Assembly: GCA_964412385.1 (NCBI GenBank)
Contig: CAYPOV010000168.1
Coordinates: 1-10,008, forward strand
Direction: 5' to 3'
Source of the DNA: JBGSYN01 sp964412385
Lineage (GTDB): Bacteria; Pseudomonadota; Alphaproteobacteria; Geminicoccales; Geminicoccaceae
Length of the DNA stretch: 10,008 nucleotides
Position 1 is the first letter of the stretch. Each line of letters begins with the position of its first letter. Shown in pieces: positions 1 to 8,500 of this stretch. The notes beneath the pieces were generated by a model. It had not been told where the DNA came from and ran no database searches. It was given only the letters and a program-made list of their open reading frames with translations. A program made the position numbers and the translations under genes.

Positions 1-1797
1 CGGCGTTTCGAGCGAAATCGGCTCCTTGGCGATCTTGAGTACCTTGCGGACCTTATCGAGCGGCATATTGAGCTTGCGCGCCAGCTCTTCCGGTGTGGGC
101 TCCCGCCCGAACTCGTGCAGCATCTGGCGTGAAGCGCGAACCAGCTTGTTGATCGTCTCGATCATATGCACAGGGATGCGGATCGTCCGCGCCTGGTCGG
201 CGATCGAACGGGTAATGGCCTGCCTTATCCACCAAGTGGCGTAAGTGCTGAATTTATAACCGCGACGGTACTCGAACTTATCGACAGCTTTCATCAGGCC
301 GATGTTGCCTTCCTGAATAAGATCGAGGAACTGCAGGCCGCGGTTGGTGTATTTTTTGGCGATCGAGATCACCAAGCGGAGATTGGCTTCGACCATCTCC
401 TTCTTCGCCTGATTGGCTTCGCGCTCGCCTTTTTGGACTTTGGCGACGATCCGCCGGAACTCACTGATCTGAAGACCCGTCTCATCGGCGATGGCACCGA
501 TATCGCCTCGGAGATGATTGATCTCTTCATAATTTTTGCTGACGAAGTCTGACCAACCACGCTCGCGCGAATTGGACATGCGCTCAATCCATTCCGGATC
601 CAGCTCGTGCGTGAAGTAGTTCTTGAGGAAACTTTCGCGGCTCACCTTGCTGCCCATGGCCAAGCGCAACAGCTTGCCCTCCAGGCTCTGCAAAAGCTTG
701 TTCATGTCGAACAGCTGTTCGACGAGCGCTTCGACGCGGGCCTGATTGAGCGACACTTGGGTCATCAGCTCAACGACGCGCCCTCGCGCTGTGGAATAAT
801 GTTCCCTGAGTTCCGGGTTGAACTCTTCGCTCGCCTGGACAGCGGCCAGTCGCTCTTCCTGGAGCTCGCGGAGTGTCGCGTAGGCCTCGGCGATTTCATC
901 GAAGGTTTCGAGGACACCGTCTCTGAGCTTGTCCTCTAGGGCAGAGAGCGAGAGCGTGTCTTCATCGAAGTCGCTGTCGTCCGACTCTGAGGACCCTTCT
1001 TCGCTTTCGCTGTTCCCCTCGCCCGCCGTAGCGTCGCCATTCGCTTGCGGAGATTGCGTGTTCGTGTCGGCGCCGTTGGCCGGTTGAGTTTGCGTTTCAC
1101 TCGATGATGCATCGAAGCCATTGGCAGCATGACCGTTCGCCTTCTCGGGCTCCGACGACGCTCCCTCATCGGGAATAGCATCATGCGTGGCGTCTAGGTC
1201 GACGATGTCACGCAGCAGCACACGCTCGTCCCTGATGGCATCACGCCAGCTAATGATCGCGCGCATGGTAAGCGGGCTCTCGCAAAGCGCTTCGAGCACG
1301 AGATTGCGGCCCGCTTCGATGCGCTTGGCGATCTCGATTTCGCCTTCGCGGGAAAGGAGCTCGATATTGCCCATCTCGCGCAGATACATTCGCACGGGAT
1401 CGTCAGTTCGGCCGAGATCCTCATCGGCTACGGCGGGAGCGCTCTCTTCCTGCTCTTCAGCCTCGTCGTCGTTGCTTGCCTGCTGGTTTGTCTCGGTTTT
1501 TTCCTCGCTATCGCCACGATCGCGTTGCGCAAGGCCGTCGTCACGAATAACGCCGATCCCTGACGCTTCCAGGCGGGTGATCAACTCGTCCATGAGTTCA
1601 GGCGTCGTCTCCGGCGGAAGAACCTTGTTGAGCTCGTCAAACGAAACAGAGCCCTTTTCCTTCCATTCCTGGATATGGCGCTGCAACTTCGGCGCTTCTT
1701 TCACGAACTTCTTCGTCAAATCCGATGGCTCCACCTTGGGTTGCGATTGGGGCCTCGAATCGGCCGCAGCGTCAGTCGCCAGCTGGGCTGGGGGCAT
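1..1797 (-). CDS. rpoD: RNA polymerase primary sigma factor RpoD (sigma-70), C-terminus cut off by window edge
   Basis: Housekeeping sigma factor that directs RNA polymerase to -35/-10 promoters. The window holds 599 codons in one open frame, running off the left edge. Region 1.1 lies at about residues 37-86 (KGSVSFDELNKVLP). Region 1.2 is at about 132-163 (DDPVRMYLREMG at 132-143). A non-conserved region follows, with an acidic, Ala-Asn-Gly-rich low-complexity stretch at about 204-280. Region 2 starts near 468 (MVEANLRLVISIAKKYTNRG), with the -10 recognition helix around W522-W523 (TWWIRQAITRSIADQ). Region 3 follows (RIPVHMIETINKL) to 599 (KEPISLETP). Region 4, which reads the -35 box, is missing only because the window ends; roughly 80-90 residues should lie further left. 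The ATG at 1797 is chosen because a strong GAGGAGG lies 8 bases upstream; an in-frame GTG two codons earlier is too close to it. It lies 72 bp downstream of dnaG with no visible terminator, so cotranscription is likely. Confidence 0.97.
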   Translation of the reverse strand, partial: MPPAQLATDAAADSRPQSQPKVEPSDLTKKFVKEAPKLQRHIQEWKEKGSVSFDELNKVLPPETTPELMDELITRLEASGIGVIRDDGLAQRDRGDSEEKTETNQQASNDDEAEEQEESAPAVADEDLGRTDDPVRMYLREMGNIELLSREGEIEIAKRIEAGRNLVLEALCESPLTMRAIISWRDAIRDERVLLRDIVDLDATHDAIPDEGASSEPEKANGHAANGFDASSSETQTQPANGADTNTQSPQANGDATAGEGNSESEEGSSESDDSDFDEDTLSLSALEDKLRDGVLETFDEIAEAYATLRELQEERLAAVQASEEFNPELREHYSTARGRVVELMTQVSLNQARVEALVEQLFDMNKLLQSLEGKLLRLAMGSKVSRESFLKNYFTHELDPEWIERMSNSRERGWSDFVSKNYEEINHLRGDIGAIADETGLQISEFRRIVAKVQKGEREANQAKKEMVEANLRLVISIAKKYTNRGLQFLDLIQEGNIGLMKAVDKFEYRRGYKFSTYATWWIRQAITRSIADQARTIRIPVHMIETINKLVRASRQMLHEFGREPTPEELARKLNMPLDKVRKVLKIAKEPISLETP

Positions 1798-1805
1798 TAG
1801 CACAA

Positions 1806-1812
1806 CCTCCTC
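1806..1812 (-). promoter_or_regulatory. Shine-Dalgarno of rpoD
   Basis: On the minus strand this reads GAGGAGG, followed by TTGTGCTA and then the rpoD ATG. It is a near-consensus ribosome binding site with 8-base spacing after GGAGG. It fixes the rpoD start at 1797 and is the strongest such site in the left half of the window. Confidence 0.8.
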
Positions 1813-1820
1813 ACAAGGAG
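1807..1820 (-). promoter_or_regulatory. Small hairpin overlapping the rpoD ribosome binding site
   Basis: In the mRNA sense the sequence reads CTCCT-TGTG-AGGAG, a perfect 5-bp stem with a 4-base loop. Its right arm is most of the rpoD Shine-Dalgarno. If it forms, it would partly hide the site and could modulate rpoD translation. The pairing is directly visible; the regulatory role is inference. A 5-bp stem is short and any SD has some chance of meeting an upstream anti-SD-like run. Confidence 0.4.
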
Positions 1821-1869
1821 CGGAGTAATCGGGATTTGCTGGGAATAGCTAGGAAAATGTGCAGCAATA

Positions 1870-3777
1870 CTAACTGCTTCCAGGGGTATCAGCCCCAGAG
1901 ACATTGTTGTCGGCATCCTGCTCAATCTCACTCCATCTCAGCAAGTCGCTGAGCTGCGCACTCACCGCCGTCGAACCTTGTGACAACGTCTGTTGCTCCA
2001 ACTCATCAACTTCTCTGCGCCACCTAAGTCGCCGCTCATACGACCCGGCTGCCTCCATCCAGGAGGCCAATAGCTCGCTGTCGCCGTCAGGCATTGTTTT
2101 CGACACGCAACCCGCTTTGCGCAATCGATCCAAGGCCCTGGCGCAACCGTATTGCACGAGATGTGCCTTCAGTACCTCAGCGTCAAGATCCCGGGTACGG
2201 CCCGACCACTCGATAAGTTCCTGTCTAAGCGCATCGAGTTCCGTATCAGACAGCTCAATCTCTGCCAATCGTTCAACCGTGTGGCGCAAAAGCCACGGAT
2301 TCTTCAGAAGTGGCGCTAGTAGTGCCGCCTGGGAAAGCCATTCGGGGTCACGCAAACCGATCGCCAGCCTCGATGATGACCCGTGAGCCTCTTCCACCAT
2401 GACCTGCTGTGATCGGGAGATGGTGCTTGTACCGGAACGGCGGTGCACCGAATTTCGCTCACGTCGCTGTTGCCAAAGTGTTCGAAGCCGATCGCGAAAC
2501 TCTTGCTGATACTGATATTTGACCGTTCGATCCGAAATCGTCGCGACCAAGGCCTGAAACCGTTGCTCCAAGCCAGCTCTCGCCTCAGGGGTATCGCCGA
2601 CGAAGCCCGATGTCTCTTGACGCCAAAGAAGATCCGCCAAGGAGCATTTGTCCCCGAGCTGAGCTTTGAGATCTTCGGCCCCGCGTTCTCGATAGAGACT
2701 GTCCGGATCTTCGCCCTCTGGCAGCAAGCAGAAAGCAATAGAGCGGCCGGGGCGCAATAGCGGGAGTGCTTTAAGCGCGACCCGTCCTGCTGCGCGAATG
2801 CCTGCCTCATCGCCATCGAAACACAAGAGCGGTGTTTCAGCATACCGCCAAGCCAGGGCGAGTTGTTCTTCGGTCATTGCCGTACCGAGAGGGGCCACTG
2901 CGTTCTCAAGGCCGGACTTCACCAAAGCGATGACGTCGAGATAGCCCTCGACGACGATCAGCGCATCATGCTGCCGAGCCGCTTTGGCGGCATGATTTTG
3001 ACCGTAGAGAAGTTGGCCCTTTTTGAAGATCTCGGTTTCAGCAGTGTTGAGATATTTGGCCATCGTCTGGGACGACAATGCGCGACCGCCGAAACCGCGA
3101 ACCCTGTCGTTTTGATCCAAAATGGGGAACATCACGCGATCGCGAAACCGATCGTAGAGTTCGTTATTGCGATCGGAGCGCGCGATGAGGCCCGTCTGCA
3201 AAAGCAAATCGTCAGCAACGCCCTCGTCTTTGAAGGCTGTGCGCAGCGCTTGCCCACCGTCGGGTGCATAACCAATGCGAAATCGCGCGATATCGTCCTT
3301 GTGCAGACCTCGTCTTGACAGATAGAGGCGAGCTTGCCGCCCAGCCGCTGACATTAGTTGCTCGACGAACCAGCGCGATGCTCGAGCATTCATCTCATAG
3401 AGAGAAGGTGCGATCGCGTTTGCTTCACGCCTTACCGGCGTCGGTGCGGTTATTCCGGTAAGGGCGCTCAGGCGTTCGATCGCTTCCCGGAACTCCAACT
3501 TCTCGAGTTCCATAATGAAATCGATGGCGTTGCCATGAACACCGCATCCGAAGCAATGGTAATAGGAGCGGTCGGGTACAACGTGGAACGAAGGGGTTTT
3601 TTCACTGTGAAATGGACAACACCCCCAAAGATCACGCCCCTTCTTCGTTAGCTTGACGTATCGGCCGACAATATCCGCAATCGGAACGCTCGCTTTGAAT
3701 GCATCGAGCGACATGCCGGCCTCAGGCCGCCATGATGATGCGGAACGTTGCCGGAAACCTTGACGAGGGTTGGACAT
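1870..3777 (-). CDS. dnaG: DNA primase DnaG
   Basis: Synthesises the short RNA primers for lagging-strand replication, working with the replicative helicase. Numbering is from the ATG at 3777 (635 aa). The CHC2 zinc-binding domain is intact: C54-P-F-H57, then C75-F-G-C78, with the typical EKTPSF between. The primase core follows (RDRVMFPILDQ, then VRGFGGRAL). The Toprim catalytic domain has the conserved E277 in VVEGYLDV and the metal-binding aspartates D321 and D323 in DGDEAG. The C-terminal part (about 420-635), where helicase binds, is divergent, as usual. The start is uncertain. A TTG lies one codon upstream (3780). An in-frame ATG at 3714 (MSLDAFKASVPIADIVGRYV) matches the family's usual N-terminus better and has GAGG five bases before it, whereas 3777 has no clear ribosome site. 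It sits 7 bp downstream of the YqeY-type gene, so translation is probably coupled. Confidence 0.97.
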   Translation of the reverse strand: MSNPRQGFRQRSASSWRPEAGMSLDAFKASVPIADIVGRYVKLTKKGRDLWGCCPFHSEKTPSFHVVPDRSYYHCFGCGVHGNAIDFIMELEKLEFREAIERLSALTGITAPTPVRREANAIAPSLYEMNARASRWFVEQLMSAAGRQARLYLSRRGLHKDDIARFRIGYAPDGGQALRTAFKDEGVADDLLLQTGLIARSDRNNELYDRFRDRVMFPILDQNDRVRGFGGRALSSQTMAKYLNTAETEIFKKGQLLYGQNHAAKAARQHDALIVVEGYLDVIALVKSGLENAVAPLGTAMTEEQLALAWRYAETPLLCFDGDEAGIRAAGRVALKALPLLRPGRSIAFCLLPEGEDPDSLYRERGAEDLKAQLGDKCSLADLLWRQETSGFVGDTPEARAGLEQRFQALVATISDRTVKYQYQQEFRDRLRTLWQQRRERNSVHRRSGTSTISRSQQVMVEEAHGSSSRLAIGLRDPEWLSQAALLAPLLKNPWLLRHTVERLAEIELSDTELDALRQELIEWSGRTRDLDAEVLKAHLVQYGCARALDRLRKAGCVSKTMPDGDSELLASWMEAAGSYERRLRWRREVDELEQQTLSQGSTAVSAQLSDLLRWSEIEQDADNNVSGADTPGSS

Positions 3778-3784
3778 CAAGTGG

Positions 3785-4240
3785 CTAGTGAAGCGTGTTG
3801 CAAATGATTTTTTTGGCGCGCTGGAAGTCCATCTGACCGTTATAGCGGTCCTTGAGAAGTGACATCACTTTGCCCGTATCTTTCAGTTTGGTTGCCCCAA
3901 GATCGTCGATGGCGCCTTGCACGGCCTGCTCGATTTCTTGGTTGCACATTTGCGCCGGAAGGAACTTCTCGAGAATCTCTATCTCTTCGGCTTCCTGTTC
4001 TGCGAACTCCAAGCGTGCCGTCTCTTCGCAACGCTTGATGTTCTGCCGGCGCTGATCGACCATCGACTGCAACATCTCGCCGATGGCTTGGTCATTGAGA
4101 CCCTCGGCCAAACCGGCATCCCGGGCGCAGTAGTCCCTTTCGTTGAGCGCGGTCATGACGAGGCGAAGCGTCGATACAGCGCGTTGATCGCCTTCGTCCT
4201 CTGCGCGCTTCAGTTCACTGTCGAGCTGCTCTCGCAACAC
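3785..4240 (-). CDS. GatB/YqeY-domain protein
   Basis: Small soluble protein of 151 aa, the usual length for stand-alone YqeY-type proteins. These share the tail domain of GatB, the subunit of Asp/Glu-tRNA amidotransferase that contacts tRNA, but lack its catalytic part; their own role is not established. Family signatures visible are the N-terminal LREQLDSELKRAEDEGDQ followed by VSTLRLVMTALNERD (about 1-36), the EILEKFLPAQM segment near the middle, and the C-terminal GKVMSLLKDRYNGQMDFQRA. The start is GTG at 4240, supported by AAGGA eight bases upstream and by a family-typical N-terminus; a TTG directly follows it. It is the first gene of the run yqeY-like, dnaG, rpoD and is divergent from carA, an arrangement familiar from alphaproteobacteria. 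I saw no convincing promoter for it in the 174-bp intergenic region. Confidence 0.92.
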   Translation of the reverse strand: MLREQLDSELKRAEDEGDQRAVSTLRLVMTALNERDYCARDAGLAEGLNDQAIGEMLQSMVDQRRQNIKRCEETARLEFAEQEAEEIEILEKFLPAQMCNQEIEQAVQGAIDDLGATKLKDTGKVMSLLKDRYNGQMDFQRAKKIICNTLH

Positions 4241-4311
4241 AGTCTAAATCCTTGTCGTTGTCTGCATTTGTTACTGCGTCGAGGTTACCGTTGCGTTGCC
4301 CGGTCACTTTC

Positions 4312-4339
4312 TTGACGGGCCCTCGAACGATGATACAAC
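4312..4339 (+). promoter_or_regulatory. Candidate sigma-70 promoter of carA
   Basis: TTGACG at 4312-4317 (preceded by C, giving the CTTGAC common in alphaproteobacteria) and TACAAC at 4334-4339, separated by 16 bases. The -35 matches consensus at five of six positions, the -10 at four of six. It would give a leader of about 65-70 nt before the carA ATG. Placement by eye only. Confidence 0.4.
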
Positions 4340-4343
4340 CCTC

Positions 4344-4359
4344 GTCCGGTCGAACGGAC
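4344..4359 (+). repeat. Inverted repeat in the carA leader/promoter region
   Basis: GTCCG-GTCGAA-CGGAC, a perfect 5-bp dyad with a 6-base centre. It lies immediately downstream of the proposed carA -10 box, about where transcription should start. It could be an operator or a small leader hairpin; no known operator consensus is recognised. Function is inference. Confidence 0.3.
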
Positions 4360-4414
4360 AATCCCCAATCCATCCGTACGTCCACCATCTAGGACTAAAC
4401 GGAACATTCCAATC

Positions 4415-5575
4415 ATGTGGACTGCCAAACTGCGTACCCCAACCGCAGCGCTTGTTCTTGCCGATGGCACAGCCTTCACCGGGTTCGGCGAGGGCGCCCC
4501 TGGTCGATTTGCAGGGGAACTGGTGTTTAACACGGCCATGACCGGCTACCAAGAGATCATCACTGATCCGTCTTACGCTGACCAGCTTGTGGCCTTTACC
4601 TTTCCGCATATCGGAAATGTGGGTGTAAACGATGAGGATGTCGAGGCTCCAACCCCGCATCTCAAGGCTATCGTAACAAGGGCTCCGCTTTCCGAACCTT
4701 CCAACTGGCGAAGCAGGGACAGCCTCAGCAGCTGGCTCAAGGCGCGTGGTGTCGGCGCTGTATCGGGCGTCGATACACGCCGGATCACTCGGCATTTACG
4801 AGATCATGGTGCACAGAATGCCGTACTCCATCATGATCCGGAAGGCCGGCTCGACCTCGAGAACTTGCGCGCAGCGGCACGTGGTCTCAAATCAATGGAA
4901 GGCAAGGACCTTGCTAGAGCTGCGTCTCAGGGCAATGACCGGACCTGGCGCCAAGGAATTTGGGCCACGAGTGAGGGCTACAAGGATAGCGACACCACCG
5001 GGCCTCATATCGTGGTCATAGACTATGGCGTGAAGAACAACATCCTGCGTTTGCTCGCGGAGCGAGCCTGCCGCGTGACGAGTATGGCCGCCGATATCGA
5101 TGCGGAACGGATCAAGGCACACAAACCCGATGGCGTTCTCCTCGCGAATGGCCCGGGCGATCCAGCGGCAACTGGCAATTATGCTGTTCGCGAAATCCAA
5201 CACCTCTTGGATCAGGACATTCCGGTTTTTGGCATTTGTCTCGGACACCAGCTCCTGTCATTGGCATTGGGTGCCCAAACCATGAAAATGCCGTTCGGCC
5301 ATCATGGCGCTAATCATCCGGTCATCGACCTCATATCCGGGCAAGTGGTCATCACCTCGCAAAATCATGGATTTGCTGTCGATGACAGTGGTTTGCCGGA
5401 GAAGATTGAGGTCACGCATCGCTCGCTTTTTGATCACACTATTCAAGGCATCCGAGCACTCGATCGCCCTGCATTCTCGGTGCAGTATCACCCGGAAGCC
5501 TCGCCTGGCCCCATGGATTCAAGCTATTTGTTCGACCGCTTCGTTGCCATGATCGAGCGACGGACAGGAGCCTGA
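4415..5575 (+). CDS. carA: Carbamoyl-phosphate synthetase small (glutaminase) subunit CarA
   Basis: Hydrolyses glutamine and passes ammonia through a tunnel to CarB, for carbamoyl phosphate used in arginine and pyrimidine synthesis; cytoplasmic. At 386 aa it is full length. The N-terminal CPSase small-chain domain covers about 8-150 (LADGTAFTGFGEG, GELVFNTAMTGYQEIITDPSY, GVDTRRITRHLRDHG). The class I glutamine amidotransferase domain covers about 197-380, with the nucleophile C275 in GICLGHQLL and the catalytic pair H359 and E361 in YHPEASPGP; NGPGDP at 245-250 and QNHGF at 316-320 are also typical. The ATG at 4415 has only a weak ribosome site (GGA 11 bases upstream), but the N-terminus aligns with the family. 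It is divergent from the yqeY-dnaG-rpoD run and sits 2 bp before carB, so the two subunits are made together. Confidence 0.98.
   Translation: MWTAKLRTPTAALVLADGTAFTGFGEGAPGRFAGELVFNTAMTGYQEIITDPSYADQLVAFTFPHIGNVGVNDEDVEAPTPHLKAIVTRAPLSEPSNWRSRDSLSSWLKARGVGAVSGVDTRRITRHLRDHGAQNAVLHHDPEGRLDLENLRAAARGLKSMEGKDLARAASQGNDRTWRQGIWATSEGYKDSDTTGPHIVVIDYGVKNNILRLLAERACRVTSMAADIDAERIKAHKPDGVLLANGPGDPAATGNYAVREIQHLLDQDIPVFGICLGHQLLSLALGAQTMKMPFGHHGANHPVIDLISGQVVITSQNHGFAVDDSGLPEKIEVTHRSLFDHTIQGIRALDRPAFSVQYHPEASPGPMDSSYLFDRFVAMIERRTGA
5566..5570 (+). promoter_or_regulatory. Shine-Dalgarno of carB inside the carA 3' end
   Basis: AGGAG followed by CCTGACC and the carB ATG gives 7-base spacing. It lies within the last codons of carA, whose TGA stop (5573-5575) falls between the site and the carB start. 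This fixes the carB start and points to translational coupling of the two subunits. Confidence 0.75.
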
Positions 5576-5577
5576 CC

Positions 5578-8500
5578 ATGCCGAAACGCGACGATCTCAA
5601 CTCCATTCTCGTCATAGGCGCGGGTCCCATCATCATCGGCCAAGCCTGCGAGTTCGATTATTCGGGAACGCAGGCCTGCAAGGCGCTTAAGGCTGAAGGC
5701 TATCGCGTCATCCTAATCAATTCCAATCCGGCTACGATCATGACGGATCCGGAGACGGCAGACGTTACCTATATCGAGCCAATCACGCCGTACTTCGTCG
5801 AGAAAATCATCGAGCGCGAAAGGCCGTCGGCTCTGCTTCCGACCATGGGCGGTCAGACCGCACTGAACGTTGCCCGTGAACTCGCCAACGATGGTATTCT
5901 GGAAAAGCTTGGCTGCGAGCTCATCGGCGCCAGCAGCGAGGCGATCGACAAGGCCGAAGATCGCGAGCTTTTCAGAGGTGCAATGGCTCGCATTGGCCTC
6001 GATATGCCCAAGAGCATGGCGGTCCGTAGCGTCGAAGAGGCGCAAGAGGCTGTTAAGGAAACCGGTCTTCCCGCCATCATTCGACCGAGTTTTACATTGG
6101 GCGGTACCGGCGGCGGGATTGCCTTCAATATGGAAGAGTTCGAAGGCATCGTCGCGGGCGGGCTCGAAGCGTCTCCAATCAATGAGGTTCTGGTCGAGGA
6201 ATCCGTCCTCGGCTGGAAAGAATTCGAGATGGAGGTGGTGCGGGATCACGCTGACAACTGCATCATCGTGTGCTCGATCGAAAACGTCGATCCGATGGGG
6301 GTTCACACAGGCGACAGCATTACCGTTGCCCCAGCCCTGACCCTGACTGACAAAGAATACCAGATCATGCGCAACGCATCGATCGCCGTGTTGCGCGAGA
6401 TCGGTGTGGATACGGGTGGCTCCAACGTGCAGTTCGCCGTTGATCCCAAAACTGGTCGCCTCGTGATCATCGAGATGAACCCGCGGGTGTCACGGTCTTC
6501 AGCGCTTGCCTCGAAGGCGACCGGCTTTCCCATCGCCAAAGTTGCTGCGCGTCTCGCGGTCGGCTACACCCTCAATGAGATCGTCAACGACATCACCGGC
6601 GTGACGCCGGCGTCCTTCGAACCCAGCATCGACTATATCGTCACCAAGATTCCCCGCTTCACCTTCGAGAAGTTTCCAGAAACCGAGCCCCTGCTCACGA
6701 CCTCGATGAAATCGGTCGGAGAGGTGATGAGCATCGGCCGAACATTCCAAGAATCGCTCCAAAAAGCACTTCGTTCGCTGGAGACCGGTCTGGAGGGTCT
6801 GGACGATACGGCCATTCCAGGGCTGGACAATCCGGACGATGCAGACACCGCAATTCGTGCGGCTTTGGGACGGCCAACACCGGATCGGCTCCGTCTTGTC
6901 GCTCAGGCCATGAGACAAGGTGTTGCGATCGAGGAGATCAACGCCATTTGCGGCTACGACCCTTGGTTTCTAATGCAAATTCAAGACATTGTCGACGCCG
7001 AGCGCGAACTCGTGCGATCGGGTCTGCCACAAGAGACAGAGCCGTTTCGCGAGCTGAAGGCCATGGGATTCTCGGATGCTCGTTTGGCGACGCTTTTGGG
7101 AATCGACGAGGCGGATGTCCGAGAGCACCGCTGGAAGCTCGGTGTTCACCCTGTCTACAAGCGAATCGACACCTGTGCGGCCGAATTCCCGTCGCGCACG
7201 GCCTATATGTACAGCACCTATGAGAACGGGACGTTCGACGCGCCGCCCGAATGTGAGTCGCAGCCGACGCAACGCTCGAAGGCGATAATCCTGGGAGGCG
7301 GACCCAATCGGATCGGCCAAGGCATCGAATTCGATTACTGCTGCGTGCATGCAGCCTTCGGACTTGCCGACATGGGCCTCGAGACCATCATGGTGAATTG
7401 CAATCCCGAGACAGTTTCGACGGATCCGGACACTTCCGACCGCCTTTATTTCGAGCCGCTGACCGGCGAGGATGTGTTGGAGATCGCCCGTGTCGAAGCC
7501 GGCGCGGGCGACCTTCGCGGCGTGATCGTACAGCTCGGCGGGCAAACGCCTCTCAAGCTCGCAGCAATCCTCGAAGAAAATAGTGTCCCGATCCTCGGCA
7601 CCTCACCGGATGCCATCGATCTCGCCGAGGATCGCGAGCGCTTCCAGATCTTGCTGCGCAAGCTCGATCTTCGCCAACCGGCCAACGATATCTGTTTCAA
7701 CGAGAGCGAGGCTCTTTCCAAGGCGAAAGCACTCGGTTTTCCTCTTGTGCTGAGACCTTCCTATGTTCTTGGCGGACGCGCCATGAAAATCGTGCAGGAC
7801 GACGATGAACTCGCGTCGTTCATTTCGGAGGCCGCCATCGTCTCGGGGAAGTCGCCGATCCTTATGGATAGCTATTTGCAAGATGCGATCGAGGTCGATG
7901 TCGACGTTCTGGCCGATGGCGAAACCGTGTTCACCGCCGGGATCATGGAGCACATCGAGGAGGCGGGCATCCATTCTGGTGATAGCGCATGCTCGCTTCC
8001 GCCCTACGAACTCGACGATCGCGTGGTCCAGCAAATCAGGGAGCAAGCCGAAGCCCTTGCGCGCGCGCTGGATGTTTGTGGTCTGATGAACGTTCAAATG
8101 GCGATCCGCGAGAATGAAATTTTTGTTCTCGAGGTCAATCCGCGCGCCAGCCGCACCGTTCCGTTCGTCGCCAAGGCCATCGGCATCCCCATTGCCAAGA
8201 TCGCCGCTCGAATCATGGCGGGTGACCGTTTGGCCGATTTCCAGCTCAAGCAGGCTCAAACGCAGCACATTTCCGTCAAAGAAGCTGTCTTCCCATTTGC
8301 GCGTTTTCCGGGCGTCGACCTCTTACTCGGTCCCGAGATGAAGTCGACCGGCGAAGTCATGGGCATCGATCGCGATTTCGCGCGCGCATTCGCCAAGTCG
8401 CAATTGGCCGCCGGTGCCAAGCTGCCGACCCAGGGCCGCGTGTTCTTGTCAGTCAGGGACCGGGACAAACCCACGGCAGTCAATCTCGCGCGTCAGCTCG

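Noticed and set aside
1..600. Frameshift or break in rpoD near the window edge
   Set aside because: Codon phase was checked from the ATG at 1797 through residues 137, 200, 468 and 522 to the last codon at 3-1; the frame is continuous and simply cut by the window.
1187..1828. Plus-strand open frame of 213 codons opposite rpoD
   Set aside because: Ser/Arg-rich translation typical of an antisense shadow; the minus-strand frame is unmistakably RpoD regions 1.1 and 1.2.
1798..1869. Rho-independent terminator between dnaG and rpoD
   Set aside because: The only hairpin is the short one over the rpoD ribosome site, with no T-run, so it does not look like a terminator.
5713..6306. Long minus-strand open frame (197 codons) opposite carB
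   Set aside because: It is antisense to the conserved first ATP-grasp half of CarB, whose codon pattern alone opens the opposite frame; it shows no recognisable domain.
7603..8268. Minus-strand open frame of 221 codons opposite the second half of carB
   Set aside because: Same reason: a shadow of the carB coding frame, with no family resemblance.
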